Position numbers and translations under genes: made by a program
Origin: Ardenticatenaceae bacterium
GTDB lineage: Bacteria > Chloroflexota > Anaerolineae > Promineifilales > Promineifilaceae
Length of the DNA stretch: 64,000 nucleotides
Assembly (NCBI GenBank): GCA_020634455.1
Contig: JACKBQ010000001.1
Location: forward strand, 744,001 to 808,000
Direction: 5' to 3'
Notes under the pieces: generated by a model
What the model saw: only the letters and a program-made list of their open reading frames with translations
What the model was told of the DNA's origin: nothing
The model's database searches: none
Shown: in pieces, positions 43,445 to 52,224 of the stretch
Layout: each line of letters begins with the position of its first letter
Numbering within the stretch: the first letter of the stretch is position 1

Positions 43445-44803
43445 ATGATTGACACGGCCGTTTCCAAACCAACCTGCAAAGCAGTCAACCTCTCCCCGCT
43501 GCGTATTCCCGAAATTCAGGGGAATCCACTGGCCTTTTTGCAGCGCAACGCGGCCGAGCATGGCGATTTTATCCATTACCCGCTGGGGTTATGGGAAGTG
43601 TTTCAGCTTAACCACCCCGATCTTATCGAGCACGTGCTGGTGACCAACCAGCGCAACTACAGCAAAAATACGGTGCAGTACAACACCCTGGCCAAAATCA
43701 CCGGGCGTGGGCTGCTGACCAGCGACGGCCGTTTCTGGCGCAGGCAGCGGCGCATGATCCAGCCCGCCTTTCACCGGCAAAAGGTGCTGGGCTGGGGCAA
43801 AACGATGACCAATGCCGCGCAAAACATGCTGGCTGGCTGGGAAAATGCGGCCCAATCCAGCCAGCCGTTGGACATTGACGAAGAGATGATGTCTGTCACC
43901 CTCAACATTGTGGGCGAAGCGCTGCTAGGGCTGGATTTGCAAGAAGATGCCAGCCAACTCACCCATGCCGTCCTGACGATGCTCGATTACGTGGTCTACC
44001 GCTCGCAGCAGCTCGTGGCTCTCCCGCTGATGGTACCCACGCCGCGCAATCGGCGCGTCCGCCAGGGGCTGCACCTGCTGGACAACTTAATTGACCAGGC
44101 CATACGCGACCACGAGCAAGGCCAGGCCAACCCAGACACCATTTTGAGCCAGATGATTACGGCCGTTGACCGCGAAACCAACGAGCGCATGAGCCGCGAC
44201 GAACTGCGCGACGAGGTGATCACTTTGCTGGTGGCGGGGCACGAAACGGCCGCTTCCGGCCTCACCTGGCTCTTTTACCTGCTGTCGCAAAACCCAGCCG
44301 TGGAAGCAGAATTGTTGGCGGAGATTGATGGGGTGTTAAACGGCCGTCCACCCACCACCGACGATTTGCCCTCTTTGCCCACCGTCCAGCGCGTCATCGC
44401 CGAGGCACTGCGGTTGTACCCGCCCGCTTGGGTCATCACCCGCCGGGCCGTCGCCGCCGACACGCTTGGCGGCGCACAAATTCCGGCCAACGCGCTCATC
44501 ATCATGAGCCCGTACACGATGCAGCGGCATCCCGCCTTCTGGGAAAATCCGGATCAATTCGACCCGAACCATTTCACGCCCGAAGCCGAGCAGGCCCACC
44601 CGCGCTACGCTTATTTTCCCTTCGGCGGCGGGGCGCGGCTGTGCATTGGCGATCAGTTTGCTAAGGTGGAGATGGGGTTGGTGGTAACGGCCGTTCTGCA
44701 AAAATACCGGCTCCAACTGCTGCCCAACCACCCCGTCGTCGCCGACCCACTCGTCACCATCCGCCCCAAACACGGCCTGATGATGAATCTTGAAAGGAGA
44801 TAA
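43445..44803 (+). CDS. Cytochrome P450
   Basis: 452 residues, soluble bacterial type. I-helix oxygen-activation motif LLVAGHETAASGLTW (about 257-271), K-helix ExxR in AEALRLYPPAW, the PxRF-like region around FDPNHFTPEAEQ, and heme-binding FPFGGGARLCIGDQFAKVE with the thiolate Cys at about 400. It oxidises an unknown substrate; no ferredoxin or reductase gene is adjacent, so redox partners must be elsewhere. It sits between moxR and DUF58, which are normally adjacent. No ribosome site is seen. Five or more octamer palindromes occur in it, so it is not a recent arrival. Confidence 0.95.
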   Translation: MIDTAVSKPTCKAVNLSPLRIPEIQGNPLAFLQRNAAEHGDFIHYPLGLWEVFQLNHPDLIEHVLVTNQRNYSKNTVQYNTLAKITGRGLLTSDGRFWRRQRRMIQPAFHRQKVLGWGKTMTNAAQNMLAGWENAAQSSQPLDIDEEMMSVTLNIVGEALLGLDLQEDASQLTHAVLTMLDYVVYRSQQLVALPLMVPTPRNRRVRQGLHLLDNLIDQAIRDHEQGQANPDTILSQMITAVDRETNERMSRDELRDEVITLLVAGHETAASGLTWLFYLLSQNPAVEAELLAEIDGVLNGRPPTTDDLPSLPTVQRVIAEALRLYPPAWVITRRAVAADTLGGAQIPANALIIMSPYTMQRHPAFWENPDQFDPNHFTPEAEQAHPRYAYFPFGGGARLCIGDQFAKVEMGLVVTAVLQKYRLQLLPNHPVVADPLVTIRPKHGLMMNLERR

Positions 44804-44805
44804 TT

Positions 44806-44916
44806 TTGCCACAGAGAACACAGAGATAAATGAGTTCGCCGAGCCGTAAACGGCCCGGCTAGTTGTGAAAGCCCCAAGGGCTAACGCCAGCCTCGCAGAG
44901 GCTTCCACAACTAGCC
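44806..44916. repeat. Host palindromic repeats left of IS630 copy 2
   Basis: GCCACAGAGAACACAGAGAT (about 44808-44827) is the left arm whose partner ATCTCTGTGCCCTCTGTGGC lies beyond the IS at about 46174-46195. Inside is hairpin GGCTAGTTGTGAAAGCC (44857-44873) with GGCTTCCACAACTAGCC (44900-44916), the same module as beside IS630 copy 1. The IS thus interrupts a nested palindromic spacer between the P450 and DUF58 genes. Confidence 0.8.
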
Positions 44917-44925
44917 GGGGGCTTA

Positions 44926-46145
44926 TGAACATTAACAATTTAAATAGGTAATAAACCAACATAGCGAAGCAACGCGTCAGAGCCGGTGGCAAATTGGTCA
45001 AGAAAACTAGCCACAACTTCACGCAATTCTGGCCAATCATCGCTGAATCGGTGCAGGTGCAATACCTCCTGCTTTAGCCAACGCCACAGCTTTTCAATCG
45101 GATTGAGCCAAGAAGCGTAAGTGGGCAAAGGTAGTAGTTGAACGGGCATGTTGTCCTGCTTGGCTTTCGGCGCAGGCTCAGTCAGCCAGTTCCCTGGCAA
45201 TTTGGTGGAAAAAACTGCTGTGGCTGCCAACCGCCAATACATCCGGGTGAAAGTGAACGAAGCCAATTGTCCAGAACGACGTAAATTGTCTCCGCACCTG
45301 GATAGCATTGGTACAATTGAGTCCAGAAGTTACCAATGACGGTGCGTGTGATGCGTTTGCGCTGCAAGTAAGAAAGTTGCCCCGTCATGCAATTGATGGC
45401 ACCAATGATGCAGGAAGCTACCCCTCACCGAACCGTGACCGTTGAGCCAATGGCTGTCGCAGCGCCGCTTTCAAATGATTGGGCAATCGTTGGCTGCCGA
45501 TAGTAAGTAAGCTGGTCGAGATAGAGCAGCACATATCAGTCTGGTTCGTAATAAGCACGTAATCGAGCCAACTCAATCAAACTCAGCTTTTCTTGATAAT
45601 GTCGGTCGGGACTATGCACATAATCGCGGCCACGTTTATAGCCCCGATGCCCAGCCGTTTTAGCAATCGGCAGACTCCCAGCTGTCATGACCTGCTCCAT
45701 GTCGGTCGTATCATTTCTAATCGCCATCGGGCAGAATGGAAGCCTGGCTGCCGTGGTCAACGTCGAATCACCTGGAGCAGTGCCTGCTTTGCTTCTGACG
45801 GCTTCGCGTAAAGAGGGCAAAAAGCCGCTTTGCGGCCACGTCCTTTCTGTACTTCAAGTCGGTCAAGACCATCCTGTTCATACCAATCTAGCCATTTGTA
45901 GATAGTATCCGGATGGTGCGGCTTGTGCCCTCCGTCTTTAGCGGCGGCATTGGGACTCATGCCGCTGGCGATTTTGAGCAAAATGGCGGCCTTTTCTCGC
46001 ATGTGGCTTTTCTCATGGTGGTCGCGCACAAATACTAGCTCGCTTTTTTGAACAGCCGTTAGTTCCAAATATCGTCTCTTGGGCATAAATAACACCTCCC
46101 ATGATGATATTATCTCTATTACCTATTTATTTTGTAAAGTTCAAT
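44926..46145 (-). mobile_element. IS630-family insertion sequence, copy 2 (decayed)
   Basis: About 1.22 kb, same ends as copy 1 (TGAACATTAACAATT at the low-coordinate end and GTTCAAT at the other). It is flanked by TA on both sides (44924-44925 and 46146-46147), the expected target duplication. Outside these, GCCGGGGGCT (44914-44923) and GTCCCCGGC (46148-46156) are complementary, so the target TA lay in the loop of a hairpin. The element carries several small changes that break its transposase. Confidence 0.88.
44940..46095 (-). pseudogene. IS630 transposase, inactivated
   Basis: The reading frame runs from the ATG at about 46086 through the helix-turn-helix part. Unlike copy 1 it passes without a shift into the catalytic frame (KAAFCPLYAKPSEAK), because one base is missing in the T/C run. 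It then stops at a TGA after QVIRR (45757), where copy 1 has RRDPRQL. Further frame breaks follow; the C-terminal 122 residues with NPIEKLWRW remain open at 44940-45308. It therefore cannot make active transposase. The difference from copy 1 informs whether the frameshift is natural. Confidence 0.85.
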
Positions 46146-46202
46146 TAGTCCCCGGCGGGCAAAATCTCTAAAATCTCTGTGCCCTCTGTGGCAAAAAATA
46201 AC

Positions 46203-47516
46203 ATGCAGCCAACAAACCGAGGCATCCTCATTTTGCTCCTAGCCGCGCCCATCATGGCGGCAGGCACCTGGCTGCCCGCACTGCAATGGGTGGCGCTGGG
46301 TTACCTGCTGCTGGTTGGCGGCCTGCTCTGGTTCGATTGGCGATCCGCCGAACCGATCGAAAAGCGTTTCGACATTCGCCGCGAGCACGATCAAAAGCTC
46401 AGCCTGGGAGCCGACAACCCCATCAAAGTCAGCATCCGCAACCGCAGCAACCGCCCCGCCACCGTCTGGCTGCGCGACGAACCGCCTGACGCCTTCAACA
46501 TCTCCCAGCGGCTGCTCACCAGCGACATTTCGCCGCGCCGCACCTGGGAAGCCACCTACCACGTCCATCCGCTGCGCCGGGGTGATTACCAATTTGGCAA
46601 CCTGAATCTGCGCTGGTTGGGGCCGCTCGGCCTAGCCATCCGCCAGGGTGTGCTGCCCCTCACCGAACCCGTCAAGGTGTACCCTAACTTGCTGGACGTG
46701 CGCCGTTACGATTTGCTGCTGCGCAAAAATCGGCTGCAAGAAATTGGCCTGCGCCACACCCGCCAGTTTGGCGAAGGCACCGAATTTGAGCGCCTGCGCG
46801 AATATTTACCCGACGACGAATACCGCCGCATTGATTGGAAAGCGACCGCCCGCCGCCATCGCCCCGTCACCGTGGAATACCAGACCGAGCGCAGCCAAAA
46901 CGTCATCGCCCTGCTCGATGTCGGTCGTATGATGCAAAGCCCCGTCGCCCAGATGGCTAAGCTGGATTACGTGGTCAACGCCGTGCTGCTGCTGGGCTAC
47001 GTGGCCACCGGCAAAGGGGACAAAGTGGGCATGATGAGCTTCGCCGACGACATTCAGCATTACCTGTCCCCCCGGCAGGGTCGCGGCCAGTTTTACCGCA
47101 TGCTAGAGCTGCTCTACGCCATTGAAGCCCAGCCCGTCGAGTCCGACTACCAGCGCGCCCTCAGCTACCTGTCCGCCAAGCAGCGCAAACGCTCCCTGGT
47201 GGTTATCTTTACCGATTTAACCCACGGCATCAGCCTGGAAGGATTGGTGAGCCACGTCACGCTGCTGGCCAAACGCAGCTTGCCGCTGGTCGTCACCATC
47301 AGCGACCCGGACGTGGTGCAGGCGGCCCAGCAGCAGCCGGAAGATTCGCAGACGGCGTACCAGCGTATGGCCGCCGCTCAACTGCTGGACCAGCGCCAAA
47401 TCACGCTGGATCATCTGCGTCAGCAAGGCGTCCTCACCCTGGACGTGCCCGCTAACCAGCTCTCCATCGCGGTCATCAACCGCTACCTGGAGCTAAAAGC
47501 CAAGACAATGCTTTAA
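46203..47516 (+). CDS. DUF58 domain protein (MoxR partner)
   Basis: About 437 residues: two N-terminal membrane helices (GILILLLAAPIMAAGTWLP and ALGYLLLVGGLLWF), a beta domain (IKVSIRNRSNRPATVWLRDEP), then the DUF58 signature GTEFERLREYLPDDEYRRIDWKATARRHRPVTVEY, followed by a VWA-like domain (VIALLDVGRMM with part of a MIDAS site). DUF58 proteins are the normal neighbours and putative substrates of MoxR ATPases. Here the gene is cut off from moxR by a P450 gene and IS630 copy 2. ATG 46203 is preceded by repeat sequence without a ribosome site, so expression after the IS insertion is uncertain. Confidence 0.88.
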   Translation: MQPTNRGILILLLAAPIMAAGTWLPALQWVALGYLLLVGGLLWFDWRSAEPIEKRFDIRREHDQKLSLGADNPIKVSIRNRSNRPATVWLRDEPPDAFNISQRLLTSDISPRRTWEATYHVHPLRRGDYQFGNLNLRWLGPLGLAIRQGVLPLTEPVKVYPNLLDVRRYDLLLRKNRLQEIGLRHTRQFGEGTEFERLREYLPDDEYRRIDWKATARRHRPVTVEYQTERSQNVIALLDVGRMMQSPVAQMAKLDYVVNAVLLLGYVATGKGDKVGMMSFADDIQHYLSPRQGRGQFYRMLELLYAIEAQPVESDYQRALSYLSAKQRKRSLVVIFTDLTHGISLEGLVSHVTLLAKRSLPLVVTISDPDVVQAAQQQPEDSQTAYQRMAAAQLLDQRQITLDHLRQQGVLTLDVPANQLSIAVINRYLELKAKTML

Positions 47517-47583
47517 GTCAAGCTCTTGTGAACAATATGGCTCAGAAAACAGCAGCCTCTTCTTAACCAAAATAAAAGTAAAA

Positions 47584-48393
47584 ATGGGCACACTAATAAA
47601 TCTTGCGGCAGCAATTCAATCGTTATTCAAGAAGAAAGGCCTAAGCATTCTTCGAATTGCTGTAATTCTGATTTTTTTGTATTTAGCAGGACTTGCCGTT
47701 TGGCTAGATTTCAGTTTTGTTTCTGGTACTCAATATGTGATCAAAAACAATGACATCGGCAAGCTAATTGCAAGTGGATTAATCAATCTTGCACCCGAAT
47801 TAGCTGGCATTGTTGTTGCAGTCCTCACAATTGACTATCTAAATGAGCGAAGAAACAATCAAGATTTGTTAAATCAGTTGATTTTTCAAATGCGAAGCAA
47901 ACATCATGATGTTTCAGAAACAGCCATAACGATACTGATAGCTAAAGGTTGGCTCTATGATGGCTCATTGAGTGAACAACAATTAACCAATGCAGATCTA
48001 AGCCATGCAAACTTAAGTGGGGCAATGTTACAAGGAATTAACTTAAGTGGATCTAAACTCAGGAAAACAATGCTAGACGGAGCCAATCTAAGTAATGCTT
48101 GGTTATATAAATGCGATCTATTTGAAGCCTCATTACAAGATGCTAATTTAAGCAATTCGCACCTAACCAATACTAATCTTAGCAATGCTAGACTCACTAG
48201 TGCCAAGCTAAACAAAGCATATCTTGATAGTGTGGATCTACAAGACGCTATTTTAAGCAATGCCGATTTGTGTAGCGCATATTTAATTGACGCAAACCTA
48301 AGTGGTGCAGCTCTTTATGGTGCAATCTATAACGACAGAACTCAATGGCCGAAAAACTTTGACCCAATTACAGCAGGTGCTATAAAACAGTAG
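47584..48393 (+). CDS. Pentapeptide-repeat membrane protein
   Basis: 269 residues. Two N-terminal membrane helices (ILRIAVILIFLYLAGLAVWL and ASGLINLAPELAGIVVAVLTIDYL) are followed by a short helical region. About 20 pentapeptide units of the A(D/N)LxX type then form a right-handed quadrilateral beta helix (NADLSHANLSGAMLQGINLSGS and on). The function of such proteins is mostly unknown; some bind gyrase. The gene is clearly AT-richer than its neighbours, uses different codons and has no octamer palindrome, all suggesting recent transfer. A-rich leader, no clear ribosome site. Confidence 0.88.
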   Translation: MGTLINLAAAIQSLFKKKGLSILRIAVILIFLYLAGLAVWLDFSFVSGTQYVIKNNDIGKLIASGLINLAPELAGIVVAVLTIDYLNERRNNQDLLNQLIFQMRSKHHDVSETAITILIAKGWLYDGSLSEQQLTNADLSHANLSGAMLQGINLSGSKLRKTMLDGANLSNAWLYKCDLFEASLQDANLSNSHLTNTNLSNARLTSAKLNKAYLDSVDLQDAILSNADLCSAYLIDANLSGAALYGAIYNDRTQWPKNFDPITAGAIKQ

Positions 48394-48495
48394 TCTCTAA
48401 CTGTAATTTTTCAGCCAAAATAACTCATTAAAAACAAGCCTAACTCATGCTAAAAATATTAGGATTCACACCTAAATTATGTAAGGGAAGAACTC

Positions 48496-49836
48496 ATGTC
48501 TAAACAAATTATTATCATCGGTGGTGGGCCAGCGGGGATTGAGGCGGCGCGGGCGGCGGCTAAAGCGGGCAGCCGTGTGACGCTGGTGAGTGAAGGGCCT
48601 GTGGGCGGCCGTTCCGGCTGGCACAGCTTGCTGCCCAGCAAAGTGTGGCTCTCAGCGGCGGACACGGCGGGGTTGCTGGCGGAATCGCCATTCAGCGGCA
48701 GCGGCGCGGTGCCCACACCCGCCGAAATTTTGCCCCGCTTGCAGCAGCTTAAGCAGCAGTGGAACAACCAGCAAGCCGAAGAATTAGCCAAACTGGGCGT
48801 CACCATCGTCAACGGCGTGGCGGCGTTTACCTCGGCCAACAGCGTGGTGGTGAATGACGGCGACGGCCAACCCGTGACCACCTTAACCGGGGACGCCATC
48901 ATCGTGGCGACAGGGTCGGTGCCGTTCTTCCCACCCAACCTCAAACCGAATGGCAAGACGGTCATCGCGCCGCGATTTTTTAGCGGCTTGAAGTCGCTGC
49001 CGGATAGCATGGTCGTCATTGGTGCGGGGGCGACGGGCGTAGAAGCGGTGTATCTGTTCAATCGGCTGGGGCTGGCGGTGACCTGGATTGTGGACCAGTT
49101 TGGCGTGCTGCCAGATTATCCCGCAGCGGCTGGCGAGCTAATGGCCGAGATTTTGGTAAAGCGGGGCGTGAAGCTAGTGCAGGGCACGCTGGCGGACCAT
49201 TTTGAAGAAGAAGAACATGGGATTGCGGTGGTTTTGGCCGACGGCCGTCGCTACACAGCAGGTCTGGCATTTGTCGCCATTGGCCGCACTGCCGACCTGA
49301 GCCGCCTGAATTTGGACGCAGCGGGGTTGGTGATGGAATCAAGCAAGTTCCCCGCAGTTGATGCGTATTGCCAGACCAGTGTGCCGGGCATTTACGCCGT
49401 TGGGGATGCCGCTGGCCCGCCGATGGTGGCTAACCGGGCCATGGCGATGGCGCGGGTGGCGGGGTTACACGCCACCGGGGCAGTCGTCGCGCCGTATAAC
49501 TCGCAAACGGTGGTAGCGGCCGTTTATGCCGAACCGCAAGTGGCCCAGGTAGGCACAACCAGCGCCGCCGATGGCTCCATCCAGACCGTGCGGCTGAGAT
49601 TTGAGGCCGCCATGAAGGCGCATCTGCTGGGCGAGACGGAAGGGTTTGTGGAGCTGGCTTTTGATGGTGAACGGAAAATTGTGGGCGGAACGGCCGTTGG
49701 TCCCCACGCTGGAGACGTTTTAGCACCTGTCGCTCTAGCCATTCAAGTTGGCGCTACTCTGGATGAATTAGCCTCCATCTTCGCCGCCCACCCCACGCTG
49801 AGCGAGCTGGCCTTCGCCGCCGCCCGAAATGCCTAA
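48496..49836 (+). CDS. Pyridine nucleotide-disulfide oxidoreductase-like flavoprotein lacking the redox cysteines
   Basis: 446 residues with the lipoamide-dehydrogenase layout: FAD motif IIIIGGGPAGIEAARAA (residues 5-21), NAD motif MVVIGAGATGVEAVYLF (about 174), second FAD motif GIYAVGDAAGPP (about 298), and a dimerisation domain ending in HAGDVLAPVALAIQ and FAAHPTLSE, with the active-site His kept. At the redox loop, where the family has GGTCLNVGCIPSK, this protein reads GGRSGWHSLLPSK, so both cysteines are absent. It cannot do thiol exchange and may be an NAD(P)H:acceptor oxidoreductase. GGGAAG precedes the ATG. Confidence 0.88.
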   Translation: MSKQIIIIGGGPAGIEAARAAAKAGSRVTLVSEGPVGGRSGWHSLLPSKVWLSAADTAGLLAESPFSGSGAVPTPAEILPRLQQLKQQWNNQQAEELAKLGVTIVNGVAAFTSANSVVVNDGDGQPVTTLTGDAIIVATGSVPFFPPNLKPNGKTVIAPRFFSGLKSLPDSMVVIGAGATGVEAVYLFNRLGLAVTWIVDQFGVLPDYPAAAGELMAEILVKRGVKLVQGTLADHFEEEEHGIAVVLADGRRYTAGLAFVAIGRTADLSRLNLDAAGLVMESSKFPAVDAYCQTSVPGIYAVGDAAGPPMVANRAMAMARVAGLHATGAVVAPYNSQTVVAAVYAEPQVAQVGTTSAADGSIQTVRLRFEAAMKAHLLGETEGFVELAFDGERKIVGGTAVGPHAGDVLAPVALAIQVGATLDELASIFAAHPTLSELAFAAARNA

Positions 49837-49845
49837 GCCTAATTT

Positions 49846-49898
49846 GTAGCCGCAGATTCTTTCCGCGTATTTTTTGCGCAGAAAGAATCTGCGGCTAC
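49846..49898. repeat. Long perfect stem between convergent genes
   Basis: GTAGCCGCAGATTCTTTC (49846-49863) pairs without mismatch with GAAAGAATCTGCGGCTAC (49881-49898); the loop contains TTTTTT and GCGCA. It fills the gap between the flavoprotein gene and the convergent SpoIIM gene, so a bidirectional terminator role is likely, though it may also be a dispersed repeat. Confidence 0.8.
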
Positions 49899-49900
49899 GG

Positions 49901-50863
49901 CTAATCTTCTTTACCTCGTCCTGCTAACAGCAAATAGCTGTATAGCAAAACGCCGGTGATGATGCCGACGCTCCATTTTACGGGCCAGGGAATGTTTTCG
50001 TTGGGGGAAATGAAGCCTTCGATGAGGCCAGCAACGATCAAAATCGGTACGCAGCCCATGATGAGGCGTACCGCCTTGCGCGCAGCCAGCATTAGCGCAT
50101 CGCCTCGCTTGAGCAGGCCGGGGTGAATAATCGCCCAGCCCAGCATTAGCCCAGAACCACCCGCAATAAAGATGGCCGAAAGCTCAATGACGCCATGCCC
50201 AATCACAAAGGTCCACAGCTCAAAACCTACGTCATAGTGCGCCGTAAGCCCCGTAATGCCACCGAGCAGCAGCCCATTAAAGATGAGGATGTAGAGGCTG
50301 AACAATCCCGCCGTGATGCCCCCGCCAAAGGCCATGAAGGAGACTTGGATGTTGTTGGACATGATAAACGTGGAAGCATACGGCCGTTCCTCCACCGGTA
50401 TATTCGTCCACAATTCCTGATTTTCAATACCGGGACGCAGTTCTTGGACGCTGGCAGGCAACAGCCAGCTAGAGGCATCCGGCTGCCAGTTGGTGAAGAA
50501 TCCGGCAATAATCGCGGGTAAAATCAGTAACAAAGCGGCCGTGATGATAAACGGTAGCGCTTCACGAAAAGTGCTGGGCAGGCCCACCCGAAAATATTGC
50601 TTCAGGCGACGCACAGCCAGCGGTTCGCCCTGATAAATGGTGGCGTGGCCCCGCGCAACCAGCTGGTTCAAAAACGTGGTGACTTGATGGCGCGGAAATT
50701 CTCGCTGCGCTAAAGCCAAATCGGAGGTGACCGAGCGGTAGAGCTGGCCCATTTGCTGAACCTCTTGCGGGCTAAGGCTGCTCATCTGTTGACTTTTATC
50801 TAGCAGTGCGGTTAACTTTTGCCAATCGGCCTGGCGCGAGCGGTAGAATTGTTCGGCATTCAT
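49901..50863 (-). CDS. SpoIIM-family (stage II sporulation protein M-like) membrane protein
   Basis: About 320 residues. The N-terminal soluble helical part starts MNAEQFYRSRQADWQKL. It is followed by the SpoIIM/DUF95 membrane domain: FREALPFIITAALLLILPAIIAGFF, NNIQVSFMAFGGGITAGLFSLYILIFNGLLLG and FVIGHGVIELSAIFIAGGSGLMLGWAII. Such proteins occur with RDD and MoxR/DUF58 genes in non-sporulating bacteria too, where their role is unknown. ATG 50863 follows a TATAAT by only 6 bases; a longer frame to 50995 runs through a repeat and is rejected. Divergent from the RDD gene. Confidence 0.88.
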   Translation of the reverse strand: MNAEQFYRSRQADWQKLTALLDKSQQMSSLSPQEVQQMGQLYRSVTSDLALAQREFPRHQVTTFLNQLVARGHATIYQGEPLAVRRLKQYFRVGLPSTFREALPFIITAALLLILPAIIAGFFTNWQPDASSWLLPASVQELRPGIENQELWTNIPVEERPYASTFIMSNNIQVSFMAFGGGITAGLFSLYILIFNGLLLGGITGLTAHYDVGFELWTFVIGHGVIELSAIFIAGGSGLMLGWAIIHPGLLKRGDALMLAARKAVRLIMGCVPILIVAGLIEGFISPNENIPWPVKWSVGIITGVLLYSYLLLAGRGKED

Positions 50864-50869
50864 ATTGTG

Positions 50870-50875
50870 ATTATA
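50870..50875 (-). promoter_or_regulatory. Leaderless -10 box (TATAAT) of the SpoIIM gene
   Basis: Consensus TATAAT on the minus strand ends 6 bases before ATG 50863, with no room for a ribosome site. No good -35 is found at 16-18 bases. Confidence 0.55.
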
Positions 50876-50929
50876 CTTGATGAGCTTTTCTTTGGTAGCG
50901 ATCAACAACAAAGAAAGGCACCAACGACG

Positions 50930-50999
50930 TGTCATTCTCGCGAATGCGGGAATCCAGGCGGAATACGTAGCATGGATGCCCGTTTTCACGGGCATGACA
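50930..50999. repeat. CATTC(T)CG inverted repeat between SpoIIM and RDD genes
   Basis: TGTCATTCTCGCGAATGCGGG on the left and CCCGTTTTCACGGGCATGACA on the right form two dyads and an outer TGTCAT/ATGACA pair. It is a diverged member of the family at 42288-42357 and lies in the divergent promoter region. Confidence 0.7.
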
Positions 51000-51017
51000 G
51001 ATTATGTGGATGACTTG

Positions 51018-51812
51018 ATGACAACACCAGACGAATTCTTAAACATTGACACCCCAGAAAACGTGGTTTTTGGCTACGAAGTGGTGGGCATCGGCTCTCG
51101 CTTTTTGGCAGCGCTGATTGACACGGCCATCATTGGTTTGCTACTGCTAGCTGCTAATGCAATCCTGATCTTGGTGTTGCTCGGAGGTTTTGATGCCTTG
51201 GAAACCATCAATTCGTTCCTGGTAGCCCTGCTCTCGCTCATCAGTTTTGCCTTTTTCTGGGGCTATTACATCTTTTTCGAGATGCGCTGGAACGGCAGCT
51301 CACCAGGCAAGCAGCAAGTGGGCATTCGGGTCATTCGGGCCGATGGCACGCCGATAACCCTGGCGGAATCGGTGATCCGCAATTTGGTGCGGCTGGTGGA
51401 TTTTTTGCCGGGGGCGTATGGGCTGGGTCTTGTGACGATGTTTATTGACAGCAAAGCGCGGCGGCTTGGTGATTTAGCAGCCAATACGCTGGTGGTGCGA
51501 GAGCAAACGGCCGTTTCCCTTGAATCTTTGCAAAAAGCAACGGCCGTTACCAGCGGAGTTGCCAGCCGCGCACCCGGCAAGGCAGAAATGGAAGCGGCCA
51601 AATGGCCCGTCGAAAAGCTCACCGAAGCGGATATTCAACTGGCTGAATCGCTGCTGCAACGGTATAACGATCTGCCCAACGGCTTCACTCTGGCTAACCA
51701 AATTTTGAATCGGTTACTGGAACGGATGGAGATGCCTGTGAATCCGGTACGGCCGTCTGACGCCATCTATGCCATCAAACGCATCGTGCAAATTTACCAC
51801 TACGACCGTTAA
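51018..51812 (+). CDS. RDD-family membrane protein
   Basis: About 264 residues. The RDD domain is VVGIGSRFLAALIDTAIIGLLLLAANAILIL (Arg and Asp of the name visible) with a second helix pair FLVALLSLISFAFFWGYYIFFEMRWNGSSPGKQQVGIRVI and RRLGDLAANTLVV. A soluble C-terminal tail of about 100 residues follows (VEKLTEADIQLAESLLQRYNDL). RDD proteins near SpoIIM and MoxR genes are of unknown function, possibly transport. ATG 51018 is chosen because the longer frame (from 50877) reads through a repeat. Confidence 0.88.
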   Translation: MTTPDEFLNIDTPENVVFGYEVVGIGSRFLAALIDTAIIGLLLLAANAILILVLLGGFDALETINSFLVALLSLISFAFFWGYYIFFEMRWNGSSPGKQQVGIRVIRADGTPITLAESVIRNLVRLVDFLPGAYGLGLVTMFIDSKARRLGDLAANTLVVREQTAVSLESLQKATAVTSGVASRAPGKAEMEAAKWPVEKLTEADIQLAESLLQRYNDLPNGFTLANQILNRLLERMEMPVNPVRPSDAIYAIKRIVQIYHYDR

Positions 51813-51845
51813 ACCAGGTTCGTTTTTGAGAATTTAGCAGACCGT

Positions 51846-52094
51846 CTACCATTTCTCTTTGCCAACGGCCGTTCCCCAATCCACTTCTTCCACTTCATAT
51901 TCTGGCGGCATTTCAGCCACCAACGCTTCAATTTTGTAGCGACCACGAACATAGTGAGACGGCTCAATCACAATTTTTCCATCCTGCACAGTCACTTCTA
52001 CTTCGTCCCCAACTTCAATCTGCGCTTCGGCCAAAATCGCTTTAGAAAAACGCAGCCCCTGGCTATTCCCCCATTTTTGAATTTTTGTCAGCAT
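51846..52094 (-). CDS. MazE/AbrB-type antitoxin without adjacent toxin
   Basis: 82 residues. The swapped-hairpin AbrB fold is clear: KIQKWGNSQGLRFSKAILAEAQIEVGDEVEVTVQDGKIVIEP, followed by an acidic toxin-binding tail ending VDWGTAVGKEKW, as in MazE proteins. A GGAGGT ribosome site is six bases before the ATG and a TATACA box stands upstream. The toxin gene should follow directly, but the next 34 bases downstream (51812-51845) lead straight into the end of the convergent RDD gene. It is therefore a solitary antitoxin, perhaps a remnant or a free regulator. Confidence 0.88.
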   Translation of the reverse strand: MLTKIQKWGNSQGLRFSKAILAEAQIEVGDEVEVTVQDGKIVIEPSHYVRGRYKIEALVAEMPPEYEVEEVDWGTAVGKEKW

Positions 52095-52161
52095 CTAGCA
52101 CCTCCAAATTGTATAGCCGAAGTTTAAACAATTTTTTTATGAAAGCAACCCACTTTGCAAA

Positions 52162-52224
52162 AGATTTCAAAAGTCTTGGCAACAATCTAGCGATTCAGAG
52201 AATGATACAAGACTTTTGAAATCT
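52162..52224. terminator. 16-pair inverted repeat after the ABC-F gene
   Basis: AGATTTCAAAAGTCTT (52162-52177) pairs perfectly with AAGACTTTTGAAATCT (52209-52224), loop 31 bases. The right arm overlaps the stop codon of the minus-strand ABC-F gene, so it probably ends or stabilises that message. Lacks a U-run. Confidence 0.65.
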
